This document shows positions 9,988 through 19,700 of a DNA stretch of 64,000 bases, piece by piece (the stretch's first letter is position 1; each line of letters opens with the position of its first letter). The stretch lies in contig NZ_FPAS01000003.1 in NCBI RefSeq assembly GCF_900116425.1, forward strand, positions 1-64,000. The letters are read 5' to 3'. This DNA comes from Lishizhenia tianjinensis (GTDB lineage: Bacteria > Bacteroidota > Bacteroidia > Flavobacteriales_D > Crocinitomicaceae). A program made the position numbers and the translations under genes. The notes beneath the pieces were generated by a model. It was not told the DNA's origin. It saw only the letters and a list, made by a program, of their open reading frames with translations, and did not search any database.

Positions 9988-11083
9988 AATATTTGGTCCT
10001 TCTAAAGGCGTAAGTCGGGATGATCTAAAGGAGTACCAACAAAACACTCCTGGTATAGACAAGAACGAAATTGAACGCGCTTCACTTTCCGATGACTTCG
10101 AAGCAGAGGCTTTTGAAGGATGGGAAGGGCATGATGTCCAAAAACACATGCAATCCTTAGATAATAGATTTGCCAAAACTCATGGAGGTTCTTCTAAAAG
10201 ATGGACTTTAGCTCTTATTGGAGGAAGTGCATTGCTGACACTTTTATTTATTTACCTTAATCTGAACACGGAAGAAGCTAAAAATATAGCTCAGGAGGTT
10301 CAACAAATTCAACCTGCTGAAGAAGGTTTACAAGAAAACACAGTTTTTGAAATTAAGGAAAGTAATGAGGAAGTTGAAATAGAAGCAATCGAAAACCTTC
10401 ACCCCAAAGATCTTGAACATACTTTAGACAGAACAGAATTGGTAGAATTGAGAAAAGGAAACTCTCCTAAAGCTGAAGAATTCCAACAATCTCAATTATT
10501 AATGGAAAAACTAAGCATAGACGAGGTTGAATTAAAACAAAACCCCTTGCCTGAATTAAGTTATCTTCTCAAGAAAGAAATTTATCTCTACGAACTCAAA
10601 TTGGTAGACTATAGGCCTTATCGTAAAGAGAAAATGAAGGAAGAAAAGTTAGTGATGACGGGTACTCCAGCTAGTCAAGAAACCAAAAATTCTAATGAGA
10701 CTCAAAATTTTGAATTAAAAGAAGTGGACATTCCTTACATCGATTATTTGGACAAAAGCATGTATTACTTCTCAAAAGGTATGTACAAAAAGGCGCTTGT
10801 TCGCTTCCATAAAATATTGGAGTATTTCCCAGAAGATGTAAATGCTCGTTTTTATGGAGGTTTGTGTTACTACAATTTAAATGATGGAAAAGCAGCTTTA
10901 GATTATTTCAGTAAATCCTTCTCTCCTGCCTACGGGAATTTCAAGGAAGAAGCAGAATGGTTAAGTTATTTAACTTACGTTGATCTGAAACAAAAGAAAG
11001 AAGCCAACGCACTGCTTCAGCAAATTGCCCAACAAAAGGGCTTCTACAGTGAAAGAGCTCAAGCAATATTAAATAAGAAATAA
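9962..11083 (+). CDS. Single-pass membrane protein with TPR domain, possible anti-sigma partner
   Basis: 373 residues. An acidic, charged cytoplasmic N-terminus (1-78), one transmembrane helix at about 80-98 (W-T-L-A-L-I-G-G-S-A-L-L-T-L-L-F-I), a long Glu/Lys-rich linker, then tetratricopeptide-type helices at the C-terminus (Y-Y-F-S-K-G-M-Y-K-K-A-L-V-R-F and A-R-F-Y-G-G-L-C-Y-Y-N-L-x-x-x-K-A-A-L). The start overlaps the sigma-factor gene by 26 bases, implying coupled translation. No zinc anti-sigma motif (HxxxCxxC) is present. Role as a membrane-tethered regulator of the sigma factor is inferred from gene order and topology, with the TPR part outside the cytoplasm as possible sensor or assembly module. 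Confidence 0.7.
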   Translation: MLYLNLLNRIFGPSKGVSRDDLKEYQQNTPGIDKNEIERASLSDDFEAEAFEGWEGHDVQKHMQSLDNRFAKTHGGSSKRWTLALIGGSALLTLLFIYLNLNTEEAKNIAQEVQQIQPAEEGLQENTVFEIKESNEEVEIEAIENLHPKDLEHTLDRTELVELRKGNSPKAEEFQQSQLLMEKLSIDEVELKQNPLPELSYLLKKEIYLYELKLVDYRPYRKEKMKEEKLVMTGTPASQETKNSNETQNFELKEVDIPYIDYLDKSMYYFSKGMYKKALVRFHKILEYFPEDVNARFYGGLCYYNLNDGKAALDYFSKSFSPAYGNFKEEAEWLSYLTYVDLKQKKEANALLQQIAQQKGFYSERAQAILNKK

Positions 11084-11097
11084 AATTATTTCCCAAA

Positions 11098-11129
11098 AAA
11101 AGCCCCCCGATGATTTTCGGGGGGCTTTT
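11098..11129. terminator. Bidirectional terminator between the TPR gene and paaH
   Basis: GC-rich stem with arms 11098-11110 and 11117-11129, including six consecutive C:G pairs, flanked by A-runs on the left and T-runs on the right. It therefore serves the converging genes on both strands. Confidence 0.9.
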
Positions 11130-11132
11130 GCT

Positions 11133-12284
11133 TTATGCTTGTTTATCTCTCACCATTCTTTTTAACAATGGACTAGGTCTGTATCTGTCTTCACCATATT
11201 CCTCGAATAATTCTTGCAATTGGTTCAATACCGTTTCTTCACCTATTTCTTCCATCCAAGCCAACAATCCCTTTGGATAGTTCACTCCTTTGGTCATGGC
11301 TAAATCTATATCTTCTTTCGAAGCAATGTTTAAGAACAAAGCATCAACCGCCTCATTGATCAACATCGCCAAAATTCTATTTAAGATTTTTCTTCCCAAA
11401 ACCTCATCTTTCGTAGGCTCAGGTTTTACAGCTCCTTCCGCGTAATCGAAGTATCCTCTACCCGATTTTCTACCTAAGTAACCCGCTTCAGCATGACGCT
11501 TTTGTGTAAAGCTTGGCTTGTAACGTGGATCATAGTAGAAAGATTGGAATACAGTTTCAGTAACGGTATAGTTAATGTCATTACCGATGTAATCCATCAA
11601 AGTAAAAGGTCCCATTCTAAAACCTCCCAACTCAGTCATTGCCCAATCAATAGTAGCAAAATCTGCTACTCCTTCTTCATATATACGCAAAGCTTCACCG
11701 TAGAATGGTCGAGCAACACGGTTTACAATAAATCCAGGAGTATCTTTGGCCAATACGGTTACTTTCTTCCAAGAATCAATGATAGCTCTCGCTTCTTTCG
11801 TTACTTCCTCACTTGTTTGTACCGCTGGGATAATCTCTACCAAAGGCATCAAAGGTGCGGGGTTAAAGAAGTGTATCCCTATCATTCTGTTTGGCTTTTC
11901 CAATACAGAACCTATAGAGGCAACAGACAAAGAAGAAGTATTCGATGCCAAAATACAGTCATCACTAACGATAGACTCCATTTGCTTAAACATCTTGTGC
12001 TTTACCTCTAAGTTCTCAACGATGGCTTCTATGATCAATCCACAATTTTGAAAATCATTTCTATCTCCAGAATAGTTAATGCGCTCCAATATCGTTTCTG
12101 CTTCTTGGGCCGTATATTTTCCTTTTTCAACTAAACGACCAAATATTTTCTCCATGCTTGCTTGTGCTCTTTTCAAAGCATCAGCATTCACGTCTATCAA
12201 ATTTACTTGGTGTCCGGCTTGTGCAGCAACCTGAGCAATACCCGCTCCCATTGTTCCTGCTCCTAAAACTCCTACTTCTATCAT
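11133..12284 (-). CDS. paaH: 3-hydroxyacyl-CoA dehydrogenase, PaaH-like
   Basis: 383 residues. NAD-binding Rossmann motif G8-A-G-T-M-G13, then N-T-S-S-L-S, the catalytic region G-I-H-F-F-N-P-A-P-L-M-P-L-V-E-I-I and D-T-P-G-F-I-V-N-R, followed by the 3HCDH C-terminal domain. A second, shorter 3HCDH-type segment follows (Y-P-K-G-L-L-A-W), which accounts for a length above single-domain Hbd enzymes (~280). It oxidises 3-hydroxyadipyl-CoA to 3-oxoadipyl-CoA in phenylacetate degradation; a role in general beta-oxidation is the alternative. It lies 7 bases downstream of paaG on the same strand, so an operon is near certain. Confidence 0.85.
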   Translation of the reverse strand: MIEVGVLGAGTMGAGIAQVAAQAGHQVNLIDVNADALKRAQASMEKIFGRLVEKGKYTAQEAETILERINYSGDRNDFQNCGLIIEAIVENLEVKHKMFKQMESIVSDDCILASNTSSLSVASIGSVLEKPNRMIGIHFFNPAPLMPLVEIIPAVQTSEEVTKEARAIIDSWKKVTVLAKDTPGFIVNRVARPFYGEALRIYEEGVADFATIDWAMTELGGFRMGPFTLMDYIGNDINYTVTETVFQSFYYDPRYKPSFTQKRHAEAGYLGRKSGRGYFDYAEGAVKPEPTKDEVLGRKILNRILAMLINEAVDALFLNIASKEDIDLAMTKGVNYPKGLLAWMEEIGEETVLNQLQELFEEYGEDRYRPSPLLKRMVRDKQA

Positions 12285-12291
12285 TTCAATC

Positions 12292-13065
12292 TTATTTTCC
12301 TGTAAACTCTGGTTTTCTCTTTTCTAAGAAAGCACTTGTACCTTCTTTAAAGTCGTGTGTTTGTCCAGCCTCTGTTTGCAACACTTCTTCCACGGCTAAC
12401 TGCTGTGTTAAATCGTTGGTAAAACTTTGGTTGATCGCTTTTTTCGTAAGTCCTAAACCTCTGGTAGGCATTAGAGCTAATTTCCCAGCGAAGGCAGCCA
12501 CTTCCTCTTCGAAAGTTTCTTCTCCTAACACTTTATAAATCATGTTCAGTTTTTCAGCTTCGGCCGCACTAACTTTATCTCCCGTCATCATCAAGGCCAT
12601 TGCCTTTTGAGCACCAATTAAACGCGGTAAAAAGAAGGTTCCTCCAGAATCTGGAATTAAACCTATTTTAGAAAAGGCTTGAATAAAGCTTGCACTTTCC
12701 TTGGCAAAAACGATATCACACGCCAAAGCAATGTTTGCTCCGGCACCTGCTGCTACACCATTCACTGCTGCAACTACAGGTTTCTCTAAATTTCTAATTT
12801 TTTCAATAATCGGGTTGTAGTGCTTTGCCACGATAGATTTCAATTCTGGTCCGTTAGGATCCGTAGCTTCTGCCAAATCTTGTCCGGCACAAAAAGCTTT
12901 TCCAGCACCTGTTAATACCACACATCTTACGCTATCATCCGTAGCACATGCATCTATCTCGGCCTGCAAAGCCATCGCCATAGCTTGGTTAAAGCTGTTA
13001 AATACCTTTGGACGATTGAAAGTGATCGTGCGAACACCTCCGTTATTTTGTATATCTAAAACCAT
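12292..13065 (-). CDS. paaG: Enoyl-CoA hydratase/isomerase, PaaG-like
   Basis: About 257 residues of the crotonase fold. Diagnostic segments: C-A-G-Q-D-L, A-A-V-N-G-V-A-A-G-A-G-A-N-I-A-L-A-C-D (oxyanion hole) and the PaaG-style G-L-I-P-D-S-G-G-T-F-F-L-P-R-L-I-G with an acidic residue. PaaG isomerises ring-epoxidised phenylacetyl-CoA to the oxepin form. The start is the ATG before V-L-D-I-Q-N-N; an in-frame TTG at 13104 would add 13 residues not expected in the family. It is directly upstream of paaH, supporting a phenylacetate role over a generic enoyl hydratase. Confidence 0.85.
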   Translation of the reverse strand: MVLDIQNNGGVRTITFNRPKVFNSFNQAMAMALQAEIDACATDDSVRCVVLTGAGKAFCAGQDLAEATDPNGPELKSIVAKHYNPIIEKIRNLEKPVVAAVNGVAAGAGANIALACDIVFAKESASFIQAFSKIGLIPDSGGTFFLPRLIGAQKAMALMMTGDKVSAAEAEKLNMIYKVLGEETFEEEVAAFAGKLALMPTRGLGLTKKAINQSFTNDLTQQLAVEEVLQTEAGQTHDFKEGTSAFLEKRKPEFTGK

Positions 13066-13152
13066 GATTTTTCTTTTGGGCGAAAATAGCCAATTTGTGT
13101 GCAAAAGCCAATCTTTACTGCCTTTGTACTCTGTTAGCCCTTTTCAATATGA

Positions 13153-14166
13153 TTAATTATTATATAATTCTACAGATTGTTGGAAACGCATAGCCAATTC
13201 ATCTCTCAACCATAAAGGTTTTACGACTTCAATTTCAAAAGCATAGCTCACCAATTGACGAATTAACTCTTCTGAAATCAAAACCTCCATCTCAAAACTG
13301 GTACGTTTTTTCCCTTCTTTTACAATTTTTTGAGAAGCGTGAAAAGGTTGAGACGCAATGTACTTTGCCGCCACATTATTGGCTTTGAATTTTATTTGTT
13401 CCGGACTGTTTTCGTTGGCTGTTATCCCCACAGAATGTTTAAAGAACAGTTCTGCATTAAAATTAGCAGGCTGTTTTCCCATTTCTTCAGATAACTCCAA
13501 ATCCATCATTCTATCCAAACCATAGGTAATGATGCTATCCTTCACCAAATCAAAAGCGATAAGGTACCATCTGTTTCTATATTCCTTCAACAACAAAGGG
13601 GTAACTTTACGACGCTTCTTTTTACCAGAAACAAAACTTTCGTAATCAAAATACACTACTTTTTGTTCCTTGATGGCTTTCAATAAAGGACTTAAAAAAT
13701 CACTTCCTTTAAATTCAGTTACCGTTTCAAACTGCACGTAATTATCCAATTCTTTGTCGTTAGGGTTGTTGGATATGTTTACGCGATCAAAAATTTTATC
13801 CAAAGCCGAACCAAATTGTTTAAACATGTCAACATCCCTAAACTGAACCAAGGTATTGGCTGCAAATTTTATGGCTTGTACATCATCCTCTGACAAAGGA
13901 ATTTCATTGATGGTAAAATCATCTTCAGTGTAATAATAGCCTTTGTCTCTTTTCGAGTACTTAATTGGTGCATCATGTTCCATACGCATGGCGAACATGT
14001 CTTTCTCTATCGTTGAATCACAAATATTTTCACCGGTAGAATCTCCATAAAGCGCTTCTTCACAAGCCTGCCTTAAGTCTTGTTTACTCGGAAAGGGTTT
14101 GTATTTATTGCGTAAACATTTGTCTATAATTCTGTAACGAATAAGTGCATTTTTAATGTGAGGCAT
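13153..14166 (-). CDS. WYL-domain transcriptional regulator
   Basis: 337 residues. A winged helix-like N-terminal DNA-binding region (about 1-75, with S-K-Q-D-L-R-Q-A-C and D-S-T-I-E-K-D-M-F-A-M-R) is followed by a WYL-type ligand-sensing domain at about 150-240 (V-V-Y-F-D-Y, then P-L-L-L-K-E-Y-R-N-R-W-Y-L-I-A-F-D). WYL regulators bind small molecules or nucleic acid and act as repressors or activators. It is on the same strand and 87 bp upstream of paaG, so it might control or be co-transcribed with paaGH; that link is inferred from position alone. Confidence 0.85.
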   Translation of the reverse strand: MPHIKNALIRYRIIDKCLRNKYKPFPSKQDLRQACEEALYGDSTGENICDSTIEKDMFAMRMEHDAPIKYSKRDKGYYYTEDDFTINEIPLSEDDVQAIKFAANTLVQFRDVDMFKQFGSALDKIFDRVNISNNPNDKELDNYVQFETVTEFKGSDFLSPLLKAIKEQKVVYFDYESFVSGKKKRRKVTPLLLKEYRNRWYLIAFDLVKDSIITYGLDRMMDLELSEEMGKQPANFNAELFFKHSVGITANENSPEQIKFKANNVAAKYIASQPFHASQKIVKEGKKRTSFEMEVLISEELIRQLVSYAFEIEVVKPLWLRDELAMRFQQSVELYNN

Positions 14167-14221
14167 GATGAAATTTTCTTTCGTTCTTTTCCTGAAATGT
14201 GCGCGTAATAGCTGCGCTCAT

Positions 14222-14229
14222 CAAAAATA
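14222..14229 (-). promoter_or_regulatory. Candidate -7 box for the WYL regulator gene
   Basis: On the minus strand this reads TATTTTTG, matching TAnnTTTG, and it lies 55 nt upstream of the ATG at 14166. Confidence 0.45.
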
Positions 14230-14371
14230 AGAGAAAGCTTTTACAATTAACAGCAATGTTACTTTTTTCCGCGAATTTCACATCAATTTAACCTAGCATA
14301 GCCTTGCTTAGGATAGTGTTACTTTTCTGTAAAAAAGTATTTTAACATGAAACAATTCTTAATTTTAATGC

Positions 14372-14869
14372 ATGAAAATAATTGTTGCTTTCATAGGACT
14401 TCTTGCTCTATACCAGGCGCGTGCATTTGAGCCTACGGCAGATAGTTCTGCACAGACTTTAGATACAGTTTGTTGGAACGATAGCCTCGTGCGTTTTGCT
14501 CAAAATCATCTCGGCACACCGTATGTTTACGGAGGTAGCTCCCCGAAAGGTTTTGATTGTTCTGGATTTGTACGCTATGTTTTTCAACAATACAATTGTA
14601 CTGTTCCCCGAAGTTCTTCTTCTTACCATTCTTTTAACGACACCATACCTTTGAAAGAAATTCAAGTAGGAGATATTCTTGTATTCACGGGAACAAATGC
14701 AGCGATACGCAAACCAGGACATTTAGGAATCGTGACAAACATCACTGAAAATGAAATCATTTTTATACATTCGTCGTCATCTAAAAAACACAGTGGCGTT
14801 GTTGAAAGTAAATTATATACTACAGGCTACAGAAAACGTTATATTAAAACATTGAGATTACTACCATGA
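14372..14869 (+). CDS. NlpC/P60 family cell-wall hydrolase
   Basis: 165 residues with a short Sec signal peptide (M-K-I-I-V-A-F-I-G-L-L-A-L) and one NlpC/P60 domain from about 38 to 160. The papain-like catalytic residues are visible: Cys63 in F-D-C-S-G-F, His117 in K-P-G-H-L-G-I-V and polar His133 in F-I-H-S-S. Such enzymes cleave D-gamma-glutamyl-diaminopimelate bonds of peptidoglycan stem peptides in the periplasm. The gene overlaps the next by ATGA, so the lipoprotein downstream is translationally coupled. Confidence 0.9.
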   Translation: MKIIVAFIGLLALYQARAFEPTADSSAQTLDTVCWNDSLVRFAQNHLGTPYVYGGSSPKGFDCSGFVRYVFQQYNCTVPRSSSSYHSFNDTIPLKEIQVGDILVFTGTNAAIRKPGHLGIVTNITENEIIFIHSSSSKKHSGVVESKLYTTGYRKRYIKTLRLLP

Positions 14870-15468
14870 GAATTACTGTTTTTGCCCTTTTATTGATCAC
14901 CTTATTTGCTTGTAAAGATGATAGTCTTACCTACGGCGAGGCGAAGTCTAAATTAATGTTGGGAGAATTTGAGGTATACGAAAACTTAGCTTCTTGTAAC
15001 TGTGATAGTTTGGTAAAAAATGAAGAAGGTTTTTATCTCATGGCCGACACACTTTATACGGGTACGTGTTACTCTTACTATGCCAACGAACCCTCAAAAA
15101 AATTAGAAGCCAAACAAATCTTTAAAGGAAAATTGCACGGTGCTTACATCGTATACTCACCTGCTGGTGATACTTTGGAATTTAACCTATACAAAGAAGG
15201 TAGGTATTTGGGCAAAACTATAGCCAACGCTTTTGAGTGCAACTGTGACTCTTTAAAAGTTGTTGATCCAGAAGTTTTGATTAAAAAGAAAACCCTTTAC
15301 GGATTTGATTACAACGGAGCCTGTATACGTTACTACCCCAATTCAGACTCCATTATTTACATGAGAGAGAATTACAAGGATGGTTATTTAGACGGCTCTT
15401 ATTTCGTTTACGATAGAGAGGGAAACATCATCTCAGAACAAAAATATAAAGAGGGCGAATTGCAATAA
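14866..15468 (+). CDS. Lipoprotein with YwqK/MORN-like repeats
   Basis: 200 residues. The N-terminal signal ends in lipobox L-F-A-C, giving a lipidated cysteine at about residue 16. The body has two copies of a motif around a C-N-C-D-S-L segment, each followed by G-x-L/Y-x-G-x-Y-x-V-Y type strands typical of MORN/YwqK repeats. Proteins of this style are called YwqK-family antitoxins, but no toxin partner is next to it, so I would not call it an antitoxin. It overlaps the NlpC/P60 gene (ATGA) and its stop codon lies inside its own terminator. Confidence 0.75.
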   Translation: MRITVFALLLITLFACKDDSLTYGEAKSKLMLGEFEVYENLASCNCDSLVKNEEGFYLMADTLYTGTCYSYYANEPSKKLEAKQIFKGKLHGAYIVYSPAGDTLEFNLYKEGRYLGKTIANAFECNCDSLKVVDPEVLIKKKTLYGFDYNGACIRYYPNSDSIIYMRENYKDGYLDGSYFVYDREGNIISEQKYKEGELQ

Positions 15469-15987
15469 TTCGCTTTTTTTATGCTTTAAAAATTTACCAA
15501 CTCTTTGTTGCATTCCTCTTTCATACAGCGGATAATTAGCAATTAAAATGGCGACTAACTCTTGGCTCAAATCAGGGTGTTGAAGTATCACTTTTTGCAT
15601 TACCCTAAGTGCTCTAGATTGAATAGTCGTTGTATGTTTATTTTTCTCCAAGACCTCCATTAGATAATTAATTGCTATGGTTTCTTGACTAGACGGCACA
15701 CCACAGTACCTCCAATAATTAGTGAAGGAACTTTTAAAATCGAAGCCTTCGACTTTCTCGGCTATTTCCCATAATGTGGGTAAGTCGCGTACTAAATATT
15801 CTGGATTTAATTGTGCTAAATTTGAAATCATCCAGGAAAACCTCCTCCCTGTTTTTTCACACAGCAACAAGTCTTTAAATTGAGAAGGTAAGCATTGAGA
15901 ACGCATCATCTCTATGGCCATAGCTTTGCGTTGCTCCTCTGAACTTTGAGGTAGTATTTCTATGAGTTTATTTCGAAAGCTTTTCAT
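15433..15987 (-). CDS. Hypothetical protein with HEAT-like helices
   Basis: 184 residues, soluble and predicted all-helical. The pattern of paired helices (S-E-E-Q-R-K-A-M-A-I-E-M-M-R, then W-E-I-A-E-K-V, and A-L-R-V-M-Q-K-V-I-L-Q-H-P-D) resembles HEAT/ARM-like repeats, but I do not recognise a family. It is the last of three same-strand genes; its start overlaps the DUF1801 gene by 20 bases. Its last ~12 codons run antisense through the end and terminator of the converging lipoprotein gene, giving a hydrophobic tail (F-A-L-F-I-F-L-F) that is probably incidental. Confidence 0.6.
   Translation of the reverse strand: MKSFRNKLIEILPQSSEEQRKAMAIEMMRSQCLPSQFKDLLLCEKTGRRFSWMISNLAQLNPEYLVRDLPTLWEIAEKVEGFDFKSSFTNYWRYCGVPSSQETIAINYLMEVLEKNKHTTTIQSRALRVMQKVILQHPDLSQELVAILIANYPLYERGMQQRVGKFLKHKKSELLQFALFIFLF
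15455..15481 (+). terminator. Terminator overlapping the lipoprotein stop codon
   Basis: Stem 15455-15461 with 15467-15473 (GCGAATT/AATTCGC), 5-nt loop, then eight T. The TAA stop at 15466-15468 is inside the hairpin. Confidence 0.8.
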
Positions 15988-16327
15988 TTTTCACCTTTAT
16001 AGCTTCATCTAGAACCTCTTTCACTAAAGCAATAGGAATATCTTGTAATGGATCAATCTCCATACTTTTCATCTTTTTTCTCCCTTTAAAATCAAGGGCT
16101 GGATGATGTAAAGAATTCCCATCAGAAAAAAGGATATAGGGTTGGTTGGATTTTTTATCCTTCCAGAGGTAACACAAAATTTTATCCCTATACAAAAAAC
16201 AGGGCGAGCCATATTTCACACACTCCGTAATTAAACTATCCTGCTTTCGAATAATGGTTCTTAAGGCCAACCAGCAAGACTGTAAAGGTTCATCTTGCTT
16301 TAAGTAGATATGACTGATCTCTTCCAT
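15968..16327 (-). CDS. DUF1801 family protein
   Basis: 119 residues with the YdhG-like DUF1801 fold: an N-terminal helical region (S-C-W-L-A-L-R-T-I-I-R-K), the core V-K-Y-G-S-P-C-F-L-Y and a strand-rich middle with L-C-Y-L-W-K-D. The biochemical role of this family is unknown; a frataxin-like fold has been described for relatives. It is the middle gene of a three-gene set, 2 bases after the ABM gene and overlapping the next gene by 20 bases. Confidence 0.75.
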   Translation of the reverse strand: MEEISHIYLKQDEPLQSCWLALRTIIRKQDSLITECVKYGSPCFLYRDKILCYLWKDKKSNQPYILFSDGNSLHHPALDFKGRKKMKSMEIDPLQDIPIALVKEVLDEAIKVKNEKLSK

Positions 16328-16329
16328 CT

Positions 16330-16644
16330 TTAAAGAAAATCGTAATCCATTTCTACCTTAGCTATTCTGGTTTTATAAGTTGCAAACCAATCCTTCTTAC
16401 CTTTTTCTTTGGCAAGGGTATGCAAGGGGTTATTTTTCCATTTGCGTATAGATTCTAAATCTTTCCAATACGAAACACTAATTCCCAGTCCATCCCTACA
16501 ATCTTCTACCCCTAAAAATCCTTCAGCGTCCTTAACTGCTTCTTCAATTGCTGCATTCATTTCTTTATAATTCTCTACAACATCTGTTCTTGTAGAAGTG
16601 AAAATCACGGCGTAATAGGGAGGTTTGGGAGTTTGTGCTATCAT
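16330..16644 (-). CDS. Antibiotic biosynthesis monooxygenase (ABM)-like protein
   Basis: 104 residues, the size of single-domain ABM ferredoxin-like dimers. Visible signs are Y-Y-A-V-I-F-T-S, a helix E-M-N-A-A-I-E-E-A-V, then G-F-L-G-V-E and the S-V-S-Y-W-K-D-L-E-S-I-R-K-W segment, which is typical of the family. Despite the name most members are not antibiotic enzymes; some handle haem or quinones. It heads a three-gene unit with the DUF1801 and HEAT-like genes. Confidence 0.8.
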   Translation of the reverse strand: MIAQTPKPPYYAVIFTSTRTDVVENYKEMNAAIEEAVKDAEGFLGVEDCRDGLGISVSYWKDLESIRKWKNNPLHTLAKEKGKKDWFATYKTRIAKVEMDYDFL

Positions 16645-16674
16645 GTTTACCTTGTTTTCACCAAAGCTACAAAC

Positions 16675-16703
16675 AAAAAAGAGATCTCCTTTCGAAGATC
16701 TCT
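16675..16703 (-). terminator. Terminator of the beta-helix surface-protein gene
   Basis: Perfect 8-bp stem AGAGATCT/AGATCTCT (16680-16687, 16696-16703) with an 8-nt loop; on the minus strand it is followed by a T-run. Confidence 0.8.
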
Positions 16704-16727
16704 AATCAATTTAAGTGGTTACTAATT

Positions 16728-19700
16728 TTACTGAAGTACAAACTTAAAATTAGCTGATTCGTCGTCGTTATCTAGCTGTAATATGTAAAGTCCTTTTGCC
16801 AAATCATCTACCTGTAATTGAGTATTACTTTGGTTAATGGTAAATGATTGTACAATTTTTCCGGTAGCCACCTCAATTATATTCCCGTTTAGGTTATCAC
16901 CCTTGAGTTGTTCCAACTTAACATTTAATACTCCTGATGAAACTGGGTTTGGATAAACTGAAATACCATAGGCTTCCAAATTATCCTCAACATTTAATAA
17001 GATGCTCTGCGCTTCAACGGCACCTATATCTCTTGTTCCGTCGTAAACTGCATTACCATGTTGATCGTCAAACATATCTGAAGGTGCACCTGCGTTGTAT
17101 GCAGGACTTCCCACAACTAAACTGTGACTTAGCGTTACTCCTCCGTTAAATGCTAAAGGAGCAATCACTGGATCTACAGGGAGAGAGACCGTTCCTGTGA
17201 TATCACCAGATGCAGAAGCAAAGGTGCTTACTTCAAGAATTCCGATTAAGTTGTACCCATCACTTGCTATAGGTGATGTTGAAGTATATAAGTCTGCACT
17301 TGTACCTAGGTTGAGGGCAACAATAGTATTTTTTAAAGTTGGTAACATAGCGCTGTTATTGGCTATACCTCCCCCTTCGTTATTTGCTGTGTTGTAAACA
17401 ATAGTAGATGCATTTACATCTAACCCCGCATTGGAGTAAATTCCACCTCCTTGATTCATAGAACTATTTCCAGAGATCGTTGATGTCATAACCGTTGCCG
17501 TACCAGCTTTCACGTGAATAGCTCCACCATTACCTAGGGTTCCATTCGACATATTATTCATCAGGGTTGATGCGTTTACCACAAGATCTCCACCATTTAC
17601 AAAGATGGCACCACCACCAAAGGCTTCACCGTCTCCGTTCGCTTCATTCTCCTCGAGTGTTACACTCGTCAATGTCATTGTAGAACCCGTTTGATTCCAC
17701 AACGCACCACCTTCTCTTCCGGCCAAATTACCTTCAAAAGATGAGTTTTCTATATCTATGGTTGCAACTCCCGTAATGTGAATAGCTCCTCCATTTCCTG
17801 GTGCGGGTGTTCCTGCTGTTCCATCTACATCATTTTCTACAAAATCAGAATTTGCAATATCCAACACTCCGTTTACGACTTCAATAGCACCACCTGCTCT
17901 ATTGGCTGCGTTTGCTTCAAAATGTGTATTAGAGATAAGTACATCACCATCTAAACTCAACACACCTCCACCAGAAGCAGAAGCTCCAGTAGCCATGTTA
18001 TTGATGATATCAGCACTTACAATGTTTACTTCTCCCGAAACATTAAAAATTGCACCTCCTCCATCATCAGCTCCAGCACCAAGGGCAACATTGTTCATAA
18101 TTTCTGTATTGTTTACAGCCATCATTCCTGAACCATTCCAAAGTCCTCCTCCTTCTAAACCAGCAGAATTTCCATTTACAGTTCCACCAATAATCGTTGC
18201 ATTTCCAGCTCCTGTGATGTGTAATCCACCACCGTTACCAGGTGCAGATAAAGCAGAATTGTTATCTAGGTTTACATTAGAAAGCATGATGGTGCTTCCT
18301 CCAGAATTATCTTCAATTCCTCCTCCTGCTCTCAAGGCAGAATTCAGAGTAATACTAGAGTTGCTGATACTTAAATCAGCTCCTACATCATTTAAAATTC
18401 CACCACCAGAACCCGCAGCTCCATCGGCTGAATTGTTTGTAATCGTGGTATTTACGATGGTTAAATCACCTCCATTAAAGTTGTAGATTCCACCACCACC
18501 ATTATCGGCAGCAGCACCTGAAGCAACATTTCCTGAGATTGTTGTTCCGTCTATATCCATAGAACCTGATCCGTTCCAAAGTCCACCACCTTCTGAACCC
18601 GCTGTATTTCCATTTACGGTTCCACCGTTTATTTCTATGGTTCCAGGACCAGTCATGTGTAATCCACCTCCATTTCCGGGTGCAGACAAAGCCATGTTGT
18701 TGTTTAAGTTTACGTTGTTAAGTGTTATAAAGGAAGTACCTCCTGTTGCATTACCTTCGATTCCTCCACCTGCTCTTAGGGCAGAATTCGCAGTAATAAA
18801 TGAGTTGTTTATTGTTAGTATAGCGCCTACATCATTCAAAATTCCACCGCCAGAACCCGCTGTTCCATCTGCAGAATTATTCGTAATAACGGCATTCGAA
18901 ATGGTTAAAGTACCATTGTTTAAGTTGTAGATACCTCCACCTCCATTATCGGCCAAATCACCTGAGGCTGTATTGCCTGAAATTGTTGTTCCATCTATGG
19001 TCATGGTACCTACACCATTCCACAATCCTCCACCTTCAGATCCTGCAGTATTATCGTTTACAGTTCCTCCGGTAATGCTTATCGTTCCTGGTCCTGTCAT
19101 GTGCAACCCACCTCCATTTCCTGGAGCAGATAAGGCCATGTTATTGTTTAAATTCACATTCGTCAAAGTGATGTCATTGCTTCCTGCTGTAGCTACACCT
19201 TCAATTCCTCCACCTGCTCTTAGCGCTGAGTTTCCAGTTATAGATGTATTATCAACAGTTAGGGTAGCATTCACATCGTTGAGAATTCCTCCTCCAGAAC
19301 CTGCTGCTCCATCTGCCGTGTTATTTGCAATACTTGCATTCATAATCACAAGCGTTCCACCTGAAAGGTTGTAGATTCCTCCACCACCATTATCGGCAGC
19401 CGCTCCTGAAGCAGTGTTTCCCGAAATACTCGTTCCGTCTATGGTCATAGTACCTGTACCATTCCAAAGTCCACCACCTTCTAATCCAGCTGTGTTCCCA
19501 TTCACTGTTCCTCCAGTAATGTCTATAGTTCCCGGACCCGTCATGTGTAATCCACCACCATTTCCTGGTGCAGATAAGGCCATGTTATTGTTTAGCGTAA
19601 CTCCTGTAAGGGTAATAGAATTTGTTCCAGCTGTAGCTACACCTTCAATTCCTCCCCCTGCTCTTAAGGCTGAGTTACCTGTAATTACAGAGTTACTAAT

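Noticed and set aside
11493-12011. 172-codon plus-strand frame inside paaH
   Set aside because: Antisense to a well supported dehydrogenase; no family or promoter.
14866-15468. Toxin-antitoxin system based on the YwqK-like lipoprotein
   Set aside because: No toxin gene is adjacent; it is a lipidated protein coupled to a cell-wall hydrolase gene.
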